NCBI GenBank assembly: GCA_947626675.1
Contig: CANQTC010000005.1
Coordinates: forward strand, 62,001 to 126,000
Source of the DNA: an uncultured Coprococcus sp.
GTDB lineage: Bacteria > Bacillota > Clostridia > Lachnospirales > Lachnospiraceae
DNA length: 64,000 bases
Direction of reading: 5' to 3'
Below, in pieces: positions 10,861 to 18,830 of this stretch. The translations under genes and the position numbers were made by a program. Below the pieces are notes generated by a model. That model was not told the origin of the DNA, did not search any database, and saw only the letters and a list, made by a program, of their open reading frames with translations. Position 1 is the stretch's first letter. Each line of letters begins with the position of its first letter.

Positions 10861-10990
10861 TCATTTTGTCGTAACATTTATTTTCTTACAGGAAAAGGCA
10901 ATCCCGAATTTCAAAATATCATTTATTCCATCTTCTTTCATTTCAGCGTCATATCTCATGTCATCAACCTGAGATAATACTTCACTTCCA
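10861..10990 (-). pseudogene. C-terminal relic of an AAA-ATPase/PD-(D/E)XK (PDDEXK_9-type) protein
   Basis: Manual translation: DGSEVLSQVDDMRYDAEMKEDGINDILKFGIAFSCKKINVTTK*. It aligns with the C-termini of the two intact copies in this window (AAINQIEEQDYLAPFIEEGYKRILAYGICFCRKTCMV; EALRQIEEQEYFAPFIDEGYMKMMGYGICFCKKTCMV). Confidence 0.6.
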
Positions 10991-10991
10991 T

Positions 10992-12680
10992 CTATTTATC
11001 CATTCCACATGGATGTGAAGCCTCTATCAAATTTGTCTCTTTCCTTACATTCTCATAAAAACGATATCCGCCTGAAAAATTGTAGCAATCAAATCCTTCC
11101 CCGGATAAAATTCTACACGATATATAGCTTCTTAATCCACTTTGGCACATCACATATAAAGGTTTTGACTTATCAATGTTTGCAAGGCTTTCTCTCAAAT
11201 CATCCACAGGAATATTAATAAAGCCGTCAACATGACCTCTTGCATATTCTCTCTGCGTTCTTGTATCAAGCAATGTTACACTTCCATCTCTGGGCAGCTT
11301 GTCCAACTCATTCCAATGAAACTGTTTTACTTTTCCAGTTGTAATATTATCTATCATAAATCCAGCCATATTTACCGGGTCCTTTGCAGATGAATAAGGT
11401 GGCGCATATGCCAAATCCAAATCCTTTAACATATCAGCTTTTAGTCCTGCGCTTATCGCTGTTGCAATCACATCCAATCGCTTATCTACTCCCTCATATC
11501 CTACAATCTGTGCACCGAGGATTTTTAGCGTATTCTTTTCATAGATGACCTTCATAGTCATTACCTTTGCTCCGGGATAATACCCTGCATGAGAAGCCGG
11601 AGATAAAACAACTCTTTCATAATTGATTCCGGCATCTTTTGCTGCTTTTTCAGTAAGTCCTGTGCTTGCAACTGTCATATCAAACAGCTTGATTACCGAA
11701 GAGCCGAGGCTTCCCTTATAATGGCTATCCAATCCGCAAATATTATCCGCCGCAATCCTGCCTTGCTTGTTTGCAGGGCCGGCAAGAGAAATAACCGCAT
11801 CATTTTCTGTAACTATATGTTTTACCTGTACTGCATCTCCTACCGCATAGATATCGGGCATGGATGTTTCCATTTTATCATTTACAACAATCGCACCTTT
11901 CATGCCAAGTTCAAGTCCTGCCTTTTCTGCAAGTGTTGACTCCGGACTGACACCAATCGCCATAAGTACCATATCTGCACTGATAGGCTCATCTTCTTTT
12001 AAAATAACCTGTAACCTTTCGTTCTCCTCAAATCCGATTACATCGCCGCCAAGCTTTAATTCTATACCTTTACTGCGTAATTTATTATGTACAAAGGCTG
12101 CCATGTCATAATCTAAAATATTCATCAGTTGTTTTGGTCTTTGTACTACTGTAACCTTAATACCCAAATCGCATAGGTTTTCGGCAACTTCAAGTCCAAT
12201 AAATCCACCGCCTACCATAACTGCCGTTTTAGGCTTTCTATCCTCTACAAACGCTCGAATTTTTAGAGTATCCTCCACCGTTCTCAGCGTAAAAATCTTC
12301 TCATTATCAATTCCCGGAAGATTTGGCATTACCGGCTTTGCTCCCGGTGATAAAATCAATTTATCATAAGGTTCTTCATATACCTTTCCGGTATCCAGAT
12401 TATGCACTGTAACCGTTTTTTGTAAAGTATCAATATCCATTACTTCATGATGAACCTTCATATCAATACGGAATCTGTTCCATATGCGTTCCGGTGTTTG
12501 AAGTGTCAGTTCCTCTTTATCCTCAATCACACCGCCAATATAATATGGCAATCCACAATTTGCATATGAGATATAACCGGAACGTTCAAAAACAGTAATC
12601 TGCGCATGTTCATTTAGTCTTCTGAGTCTGGTTGCTGCTGTTGCACCACCTGCAACTCCTCCAACAATTACAACTTTCAT
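10992..12680 (-). CDS. CoA-disulfide reductase-type FAD/NAD(P)-dependent oxidoreductase with C-terminal rhodanese domain
   Basis: KVVIVGGVAGGATAATRLRRL, SYANCGLPYYIGG, MVGGGFIGLEVAENL, C-terminal rhodanese YVMCQSGLRSYISCRIL. Confidence 0.92.
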   Translation of the reverse strand: MKVVIVGGVAGGATAATRLRRLNEHAQITVFERSGYISYANCGLPYYIGGVIEDKEELTLQTPERIWNRFRIDMKVHHEVMDIDTLQKTVTVHNLDTGKVYEEPYDKLILSPGAKPVMPNLPGIDNEKIFTLRTVEDTLKIRAFVEDRKPKTAVMVGGGFIGLEVAENLCDLGIKVTVVQRPKQLMNILDYDMAAFVHNKLRSKGIELKLGGDVIGFEENERLQVILKEDEPISADMVLMAIGVSPESTLAEKAGLELGMKGAIVVNDKMETSMPDIYAVGDAVQVKHIVTENDAVISLAGPANKQGRIAADNICGLDSHYKGSLGSSVIKLFDMTVASTGLTEKAAKDAGINYERVVLSPASHAGYYPGAKVMTMKVIYEKNTLKILGAQIVGYEGVDKRLDVIATAISAGLKADMLKDLDLAYAPPYSSAKDPVNMAGFMIDNITTGKVKQFHWNELDKLPRDGSVTLLDTRTQREYARGHVDGFINIPVDDLRESLANIDKSKPLYVMCQSGLRSYISCRILSGEGFDCYNFSGGYRFYENVRKETNLIEASHPCGMDK

Positions 12681-12904
12681 CCTTTCACAACCTTTCCTGT
12701 ATAAGAACCAATACCTCCAATATCTGTTATTCTTTCCATCGTATCTTCCATCCGTTGAAGGGGAATGTTCACGCTATTTTCGATATGTCCGGCTTCGTAC
12801 TCTTCTTTTGTCCTTACATCCAAAAGTACAGCCTGATTTGTTTTCATAAAAGCCTGAACCCCTGCATTAATATCCAATTGCTTTAGAAATCCGAAAATAC
12901 TCAT
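12677..12904 (-). pseudogene. Rhodanese-like protein lacking the catalytic-Cys loop (internal in-frame deletion)
   Basis: MSIFGFLKQLDINAGVQAFMKTNQAVLLDVRTKEEYEAGHIENSVNIPLQRMEDTMERITDIGGIGSYTGKVVKG: the N-terminal half joins directly to the usual C-terminal NIGGIxxYTGKVV with no CxSGxRS segment. Confidence 0.75.
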
Positions 12905-12970
12905 TGTAACATCGCCTCCAATTCCGCCTTAGGTCTTACACCAACAACTTGCTTTACAACTTTTCCATCT
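12901..12970 (-). pseudogene. C-terminal relic of thioredoxin
   Basis: Minus-strand frame reads QKQENKDGKVVKQVVGVRPKAELEAMLQ*, matching the thioredoxin C-terminus (DGKVVxxxVGxxPKxxLExML). Its stop overlaps the rhodanese start as ATGA. No WCGPC region upstream. Confidence 0.6.
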
Positions 12971-13044
12971 TTGTTTTCTTGTTTCTGATATAAGTATACA
13001 CATATGGAGAATTAATATCTGTGACCGAGTCGCATTTTAGGAAT

Positions 13045-13710
13045 TTATTTCATAAGCTTTTGTAACGCATCAATATCTTTTAATGTAATCACACCTCTGT
13101 TAATCTCTATCCAACCTTCCCCGGCAAATGTTTTAAGCATTCTTGCAACCACTTCTCTTGCAGAATTTACCTCCTTTGCCATAGCTTCCTGCGTCATCTT
13201 TATTTTTGTTTCTCCTGTTTTCTCATATATTGATATTAACAGGCGAGCCATACGTTCATCAAAATGAGCAAACAAAATCTGCTGCATCACCCACACCACC
13301 GTTGAAAAGCGTTTTGTAGACAGTTCATAAGCAAAACATCTTACCCGTATATTGCAATCCATCAGTTGCTGAAAACAACCGGCATGTACCGCTACTAAAT
13401 CTGTATCTTCCTCTGCTGCCAGTTGCACCTCCAAAGATATCTCACTTATGACACAGGATGCTGATAAAATGCAACTGTCACCCTCTGTGATATGAAACAG
13501 GGTAACTTCCCGGCCTTCCTCAGAAATCATGTAAACCCTGACAGAGCCCTTTTGAACATATATCATTCCCAGGCACGCATCAGAAAAACCATGAATAAAT
13601 TCGTTTTTTTGATACGTTCTATATGTTGTTCCCCGTATCAGAATATTTTTTTCATCCTCAGTTAGGACATTCCAATATGGCAGTTTTGTAACGAGAGTCT
13701 CTATATCCAT
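13045..13710 (-). CDS. Crp/Fnr-family transcriptional regulator
   Basis: cNMP-binding-like N-terminus (GMIYVQKGSVRVYMISEEGREVTLFHITEGDSCILSASC) and C-terminal HTH (TQEAMAKEVNSAREVVARMLKTFAGEGWIEINRGVITLKD). Confidence 0.9.
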   Translation of the reverse strand: MDIETLVTKLPYWNVLTEDEKNILIRGTTYRTYQKNEFIHGFSDACLGMIYVQKGSVRVYMISEEGREVTLFHITEGDSCILSASCVISEISLEVQLAAEEDTDLVAVHAGCFQQLMDCNIRVRCFAYELSTKRFSTVVWVMQQILFAHFDERMARLLISIYEKTGETKIKMTQEAMAKEVNSAREVVARMLKTFAGEGWIEINRGVITLKDIDALQKLMK

Positions 13711-13729
13711 TCATGACACCTACCATTTC

Positions 13730-13906
13730 CTACTGTTTCTTTTTACTAAATCTCCCAAGCACAAGTTGATACGACTTGTCCAACAAGTCCTTCAATAAAT
13801 CATCCGGGACTTCACCATCTGGTTTTATCCAATTCCAATCCTTCCGGACATCTTTTGTCACTCCTGCCTTACCAGGTAAATATTCGTCAATCCATATATA
13901 CCTCAT
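13730..13906 (-). pseudogene. MmcQ/YjbR-family protein with large internal deletion
   Basis: 58-aa frame not in the ORF track: MRYIWIDEYLPGKAGVTKDVRKDWNWIKPDGEVPDDLLKDLLDKSYQLVLGRFSKKKQ*. N- and C-terminal ends look like MmcQ/YjbR; the central domain is missing. Confidence 0.6.
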
Positions 13907-14084
13907 AAAACACTTCTCCTCCTCTAACAGCTTTTATGATACTATGCAAAACACATCAACTGTATATCTTGTTTTAATTATACCGATAAAAAGTCTGGTC
14001 TTCAATTATTTTATCATTCTGATATCAAGCAGGAAAATTTTAGAAATCCCCAACAGTATTTTTTTTCGGATACACGACATCGCC

Positions 14085-14114
14085 AAAAAAGAGGCCGCAA
14101 AACTGCGACCTCTC
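14085..14114 (-). terminator. Rho-independent terminator downstream of the hexapeptide acyltransferase
   Basis: Minus strand: GAGGTCGCA-GTTT-TGCGGCCTC followed by TTTTTT. Confidence 0.75.
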
Positions 14115-14151
14115 GAAAATCACTTCTCATATACAATTTTTCTGATTGAAT

Positions 14152-14790
14152 TTATACAGATTGTCTTAACTGTGCAATATTGCCACTCTGTATAGCGCCA
14201 ATATTTCTTGTGATTCTTTCCTCAGACCAGTCCCACCACTGAATTTCTAATAATGCAGAAATCGTTTCTTCCGGGAATCGTTTCTTTATTGGTTTTGCCG
14301 GAACACCGCCAACAATTGTATATGGCGGAACATCTTTCGTAACAACTGCACGAGTTCCAATGATTGCCCCATCTCCGATTTTGACACCAGCTAAAATAAC
14401 AGCTTCATAGCCAATCCAAACATCGTTTCCGATGATAATATCACCTTTATTATCCCATGCATTTGCTACATCTTTCTTTTCTAAGCCCCATTCCTCAAAA
14501 AACAGCGGAAATGGATAAGTAGACAATGAAGACAGCGTATGATTTGCACTATTAAAAAGAAATTTTGCTCCACAGGCAACGGAACAGAATTTCCCAATCT
14601 GCAACTTATCATTGTTTATCGGATAGTGATATAATACATTGTTTTTCTCAAATAGTGTTGGGTCATTTACAAAATCATTGTACATCGTAAAATCTCCAAC
14701 CGTTATATTGGGATTTGTGATTACATGTTTCAAATAAATCGTTTCTTTATCTCCCGTTCGGGGATAAACCTGTTTTACCGGAATAGTCAT
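14152..14790 (-). CDS. Xenobiotic acyltransferase (Vat/CatB-type, left-handed beta-helix O-acetyltransferase)
   Basis: [35 protein letters not shown]...[55 protein letters not shown]. Confidence 0.88.
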   Translation of the reverse strand: MTIPVKQVYPRTGDKETIYLKHVITNPNITVGDFTMYNDFVNDPTLFEKNNVLYHYPINNDKLQIGKFCSVACGAKFLFNSANHTLSSLSTYPFPLFFEEWGLEKKDVANAWDNKGDIIIGNDVWIGYEAVILAGVKIGDGAIIGTRAVVTKDVPPYTIVGGVPAKPIKKRFPEETISALLEIQWWDWSEERITRNIGAIQSGNIAQLRQSV

Positions 14791-14915
14791 TTAAAATCCT
14801 CCTGTTAATTCAATAATATCTATCTAACTATTCCGGATAAAGCAATGCAAAGCTTCACCAAAACCACCTCTTTTAATTTAAGAACTATTATATATGATAC
14901 TTCTTTTTTTCGATT

Positions 14916-15914
14916 TTAGCTATTACGATTTATATAATTTGCTCCGCCATATACATCCGACATCGGCAGTTCTTCCAATGCCTTATCCAATGCGTTCATT
15001 TCTTCCTTTGTCATCTTCACATCTGCCGCACCAAAATTCTCTTTTAAACGATTTCTTTTCGTAGTACCCGGAATTGGTACAAGCTGTGGATTTTTGCACA
15101 ACATCCAGGCAAGCGATACCTGTGCTGAAGTAACAGCCTTTTTCTTAGCGAAATCATCAAGTAAATGTAACAGCTTTTGATTTTTTTCTCCTGCCTCCGC
15201 TGTAAACTGCGGCATATTGCTTCTGTAATCTGTCTGTTTATCAAAGCGGTCATTCTTCCCATATACACCGCTTAAATAACCATTCGCCATAGGTGAAAAT
15301 GCAACAAATCCAATGTTCAATTCTGATAATACCGGAAACAATCCTTCATACCACCTTGCCATCATAGAGTAACGATTTTGAATTGCAGTCAGCGGGCAAA
15401 TCACATGAGCTTTTCGTATCACTTCCTCACTTGCTTCCGAAATTCCCCAATGTGTGATTTTTCCCTCTTTTATCAATTCTGAAATCGTTCCTGCCACTTC
15501 TTCTATCGGTACATCAGGGTCAACCCTGTGCTGATAATACAAATCAATATGGTCTGTGTGCAATCGCTTCAGGCTTCCGTCTACAGAGGAACGAATGGTC
15601 TCCGGGCGGCTGTCAAGCAGCATATGATTCCCCTTCATTTTGATACCAAATTTCGTTGCTATCACTACATGATTACGCACATCTTTTAATGCTTCTCCAA
15701 CAAGTTCTTCATTATTAGACATTGTTCCATCCGCAAATGTACCGACATATCTTTCCGCTGTGTCGAAAAATGTATATCCCATTTCATAAGCATCTCTGAT
15801 AAACCGGAGCGCTTCAGCTTTTTTCATCGGCGCACCATACGCATGAGAAAGCCCCATGCAACCAAGTCCAACTGCGCTGACTGTCAAATCTTTACCTAAC
15901 GTTCTAACTTCCAT
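14916..15914 (-). CDS. Aldo/keto reductase
   Basis: MEVRTLGKDLTVSAVGLGCMGLSHAYG...DTAERYVG...DLYYQHRVDPDVPIEEVAGTISELIKEGKI; SD GGAGG before the internal start at 15914. Confidence 0.93.
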   Translation of the reverse strand: MEVRTLGKDLTVSAVGLGCMGLSHAYGAPMKKAEALRFIRDAYEMGYTFFDTAERYVGTFADGTMSNNEELVGEALKDVRNHVVIATKFGIKMKGNHMLLDSRPETIRSSVDGSLKRLHTDHIDLYYQHRVDPDVPIEEVAGTISELIKEGKITHWGISEASEEVIRKAHVICPLTAIQNRYSMMARWYEGLFPVLSELNIGFVAFSPMANGYLSGVYGKNDRFDKQTDYRSNMPQFTAEAGEKNQKLLHLLDDFAKKKAVTSAQVSLAWMLCKNPQLVPIPGTTKRNRLKENFGAADVKMTKEEMNALDKALEELPMSDVYGGANYINRNS

Positions 15915-15929
15915 CTGATTTTCCTCCAC

Positions 15930-16844
15930 TTATTTTTTCTGTGACAAAAGCCAGCTCATGATATTTTCATCATATGCAAATAATCCGCCTCCACCATGCT
16001 CATTGTCCTGCCCTCTGGATGTGAAATACTCATGCTCCTTCACATCCAGCACCAACAGTTCATCTATCTCAGCTTCTGACAATCCCTGATTTTCATATAA
16101 ATCATGCATTGCCTCATATGCCTCTTTCGTCGGTTCAGAACCATAATACTCATCATTTTCTCCAATTGCAAAATATACCGGCACACGATTATTTACAACC
16201 GCTGTATAATCTCCATCCCACTTTGAACTGCAATGCAGATATGCCGTAAAAAGCTCCGGTGCTTTTTCCAGTACAAGCGACATCGTCTCGCCACCTCCTG
16301 AATATCCGTTTACATATACGCGTGTTGTATCAATATGATAGTATTCCATCAGATATTTCACTAATTCAACCGTTTTGTTGGCAGAAGTTTCTCCCCAATC
16401 ATCAAGCTGTGGCGCTGCAATAATCATTTGAGTATTATATTTCTGTGCTTCAAAAGCAAATTCTTCTGACTGGAGATTCATACCCACTCCCTGAAAATAC
16501 AAGCCTTCATATCCCGGCAAAGTCACATATAAAGCATAGGGATTGCTTCCATCGTAGCTGTCAGGCACATAAATATGATAATGAATATCACCTGTTGTAT
16601 CAGAATGAAGGACATTATCCATTTGAAAACCGCGATATTCCTCCGTACCTTCTGTCACATTCTGCTGCCCCTGTATTTCTCTAATCTGCTCAGAGCTATT
16701 TTCTGTTGCGGTATTTTTTGAAATATCAGAATTTTCTGTATTGCCGGTATCCGGAATGTCCATCCGGTTAGAAGCGCTGCATCCGGTTAATACTAAAACT
16801 GTTATAACCAACGATACTATTATCAAATTTTTTCTGTTTTTCAA
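15930..16844 (-). CDS. Lipoprotein alpha/beta hydrolase (esterase/PHB-depolymerase-like)
   Basis: Lipobox VLTGCSA; nucleophile elbow NGYSGGGE; late His in QDNEHGGGG. Confidence 0.8.
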   Translation of the reverse strand: MKNRKNLIIVSLVITVLVLTGCSASNRMDIPDTGNTENSDISKNTATENSSEQIREIQGQQNVTEGTEEYRGFQMDNVLHSDTTGDIHYHIYVPDSYDGSNPYALYVTLPGYEGLYFQGVGMNLQSEEFAFEAQKYNTQMIIAAPQLDDWGETSANKTVELVKYLMEYYHIDTTRVYVNGYSGGGETMSLVLEKAPELFTAYLHCSSKWDGDYTAVVNNRVPVYFAIGENDEYYGSEPTKEAYEAMHDLYENQGLSEAEIDELLVLDVKEHEYFTSRGQDNEHGGGGLFAYDENIMSWLLSQKK

Positions 16845-16928
16845 TGCTACCGCCTCTTTCCATATTTTTTAATGTCTGTCTCGTATTTTTCTTAGTTTAA
16901 AAATATTGATTCCAGCCAGTCCGCATAA

Positions 16929-17621
16929 TCACAACCCCAATCCGTTTGCCCATGCTGCAACATCTTCTGTGGATGCACCGGAAGAAAACCTTTGTCCTTC
17001 CTGCCAGTCTCCACTTCCTGCCATTTCTTCCAATAATTTTCCACTTTCTCCCATACCTGATGATGCTGACGTTGCAAATGGAATTACCGTTTTTCCCATA
17101 AAATCATTGCTGGTCACAAATTCGTTGACCGGCCATGCCGCAATTCCCCACCAGATTGGGTAGCCAATAAATACAGTATCGTACTCATCCCAGTTTTCCA
17201 CCGTATCCTGCATAAGCGGAATGTCACGCAATGTTTCATCCTCATGTTCTTTATTCACCCGGCTTCCATCCTGCGTCCAGTCCAAATCATCTTCCGTATA
17301 TGGATTTTCCGGAACTAACTCAAATGTGTCTGCATTCAATGTATCGGCGATATCATGAGCCACCCTCTCTGTATTACCTGACGCCGAATAATATACGACT
17401 AAAATTTTACCGGAAGCTTCTGCATCTTCCTGCTGTTCTGCACTCTCTGTGCTGCTTGTTTCATACTCTGTTGTGCTGTTTTCAGAACTTTCTGTTGTCA
17501 CATTATCGATTGTATTCTGTTCTGTGCTATCTGTAACTGTACTGCTATTCTGCGTATTTCCACATGCTGTAAAACTAAATATTAATATAATACTTAAAAA
17601 TAATGATATAAATTTTTTCAT
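16929..17621 (-). CDS. Flavodoxin-domain lipoprotein
   Basis: Signal/lipobox MKKFISLFLSIILIFSFTACGN, Ser/Thr-rich linker, KILVVYYSASGNTERVAHDIADTL. Confidence 0.9.
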   Translation of the reverse strand: MKKFISLFLSIILIFSFTACGNTQNSSTVTDSTEQNTIDNVTTESSENSTTEYETSSTESAEQQEDAEASGKILVVYYSASGNTERVAHDIADTLNADTFELVPENPYTEDDLDWTQDGSRVNKEHEDETLRDIPLMQDTVENWDEYDTVFIGYPIWWGIAAWPVNEFVTSNDFMGKTVIPFATSASSGMGESGKLLEEMAGSGDWQEGQRFSSGASTEDVAAWANGLGL

Positions 17622-17643
17622 TTTTTTCTTCCTTTCGTTATCT

Positions 17644-17727
17644 CTACTTGCCGCTTTGTGCTTCCCAAAAGTCAACCGCATCATCAATCCAGCCTTCCGC
17701 TACTGTTCCGGTAAAATACAATACCAT
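17644..17727 (-). pseudogene. 27-aa ORF resembling the C-terminal end of an alpha/beta-hydrolase-like enzyme
   Basis: MVLYFTGTVAEGWIDDAVDFWEAQSGK*; the EGWIDDAVDFWE pattern looks like an enzyme C-terminus. Family assignment is weak. Confidence 0.3.
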
Positions 17728-17870
17728 ATGAGTATACTCCTCTCAATTACATGGTTGTATATTTTTTCTTTACAATTTGATTTTATATATTTTTTCAAAA
17801 AAAGTACAATAATTATTTGGAAATGTGCTATACTCTATTGGAATAGTGAAATAAAAAAGGAGATATCGAT

Positions 17871-18707
17871 ATGGAACTCTTTGATTTGGAACAATTAGCA
17901 GCTTTTTCGGACTATGGAACACTCTCTAAAGCTGCAGAAAAACTGCATCTTTCACAACCTACGCTTACTAAGACCATGAAACGCCTTGAAGAAGAATTTC
18001 AGGTTTCTCTCTTTATCCGGTCAAAAAATAAACTGGAATTAAACGAAAATGGAAAGCTGGCAGCAGAAAAAGCTCATAAGATTTTGTCAGACTCCAAAGA
18101 AATGATACAGCTTGTCCGTTCTTTCGACCGGGACAGACATACCCTGTCAATCGGCTCATGCGCACCAATGCCTGTATTTTTACTCTCCCAGCGTGCCACA
18201 AATCTGTACAAAAATTTGACCATTACATCTGAACTAAGAGGCATTTCAGATTTGATAGCAGGACTTCTTGCAGAAAAATATCAGATTATCATTCTGCCTT
18301 ACAAACCAACAGAAAAAGAGTTTGTTGTCAAAGAATGTGGAAATGAAACCCTTTTCTTTGTTTTTCCAAAAACGCATCGCTATGCGCAAAAAAAGGAACT
18401 TTCACTAGATGACATGGACGGAGAAAATATGCTTCTATTTTCCGGCATAGGTTTTTGGCACGACATTGTATCTGCGCAGATGCCACACTCCCGATTTCTG
18501 ATTCAGACTGAACGTTTTGACTTTAATGAACTTACCCGCTCATCGATACTGCCCTATTTTGCAACAGATGCCACATTACGTTTTTCAGGTATACCTGATG
18601 ACCGCAGCATCGTACCAATCTCAGATAACGAAGCATCCGTTACTTATTATATGGTGTGTCTGTCTGATAAACGAGAGCATTTCAAAGCTTTGTTTCATGA
18701 AAAATAA
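17871..18707 (+). CDS. LysR-family transcriptional regulator
   Basis: MELFDLEQLAAFSDYGTLSKAAEKLHLSQPTLTKTMKRLEEEFQVSLFIRSKNKLELNENG; divergent from the flavodoxin/hydrolase/AKR cluster. Confidence 0.93.
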   Translation: MELFDLEQLAAFSDYGTLSKAAEKLHLSQPTLTKTMKRLEEEFQVSLFIRSKNKLELNENGKLAAEKAHKILSDSKEMIQLVRSFDRDRHTLSIGSCAPMPVFLLSQRATNLYKNLTITSELRGISDLIAGLLAEKYQIIILPYKPTEKEFVVKECGNETLFFVFPKTHRYAQKKELSLDDMDGENMLLFSGIGFWHDIVSAQMPHSRFLIQTERFDFNELTRSSILPYFATDATLRFSGIPDDRSIVPISDNEASVTYYMVCLSDKREHFKALFHEK

Positions 18708-18737
18708 GCGTACCACTATTTCTAATGATACGCTTAT
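18704..18737 (+). terminator. Inverted repeat at the end of the LysR gene
   Basis: ATAAGCGTA ... TACGCTTAT. Confidence 0.5.
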
Positions 18738-18830
18738 CGTATTTTGATTTTTTCTTATATACTGCCCCTCAGCCTTTTATAAGCTGCTGCTTACTCGAAA
18801 CTAAGCGGCAATTCAAAGGAAATAAAACTC

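Noticed and set aside
13776-14195. 139-aa plus-strand ORF
   Set aside because: Its 5' part is antisense to the truncated MmcQ/YjbR frame and its 3' part crosses the minus-strand terminator; no protein-like features.
16906-17536. Plus-strand ORFs 16906-17163 and 17231-17536
   Set aside because: Antisense to the well-supported flavodoxin lipoprotein.
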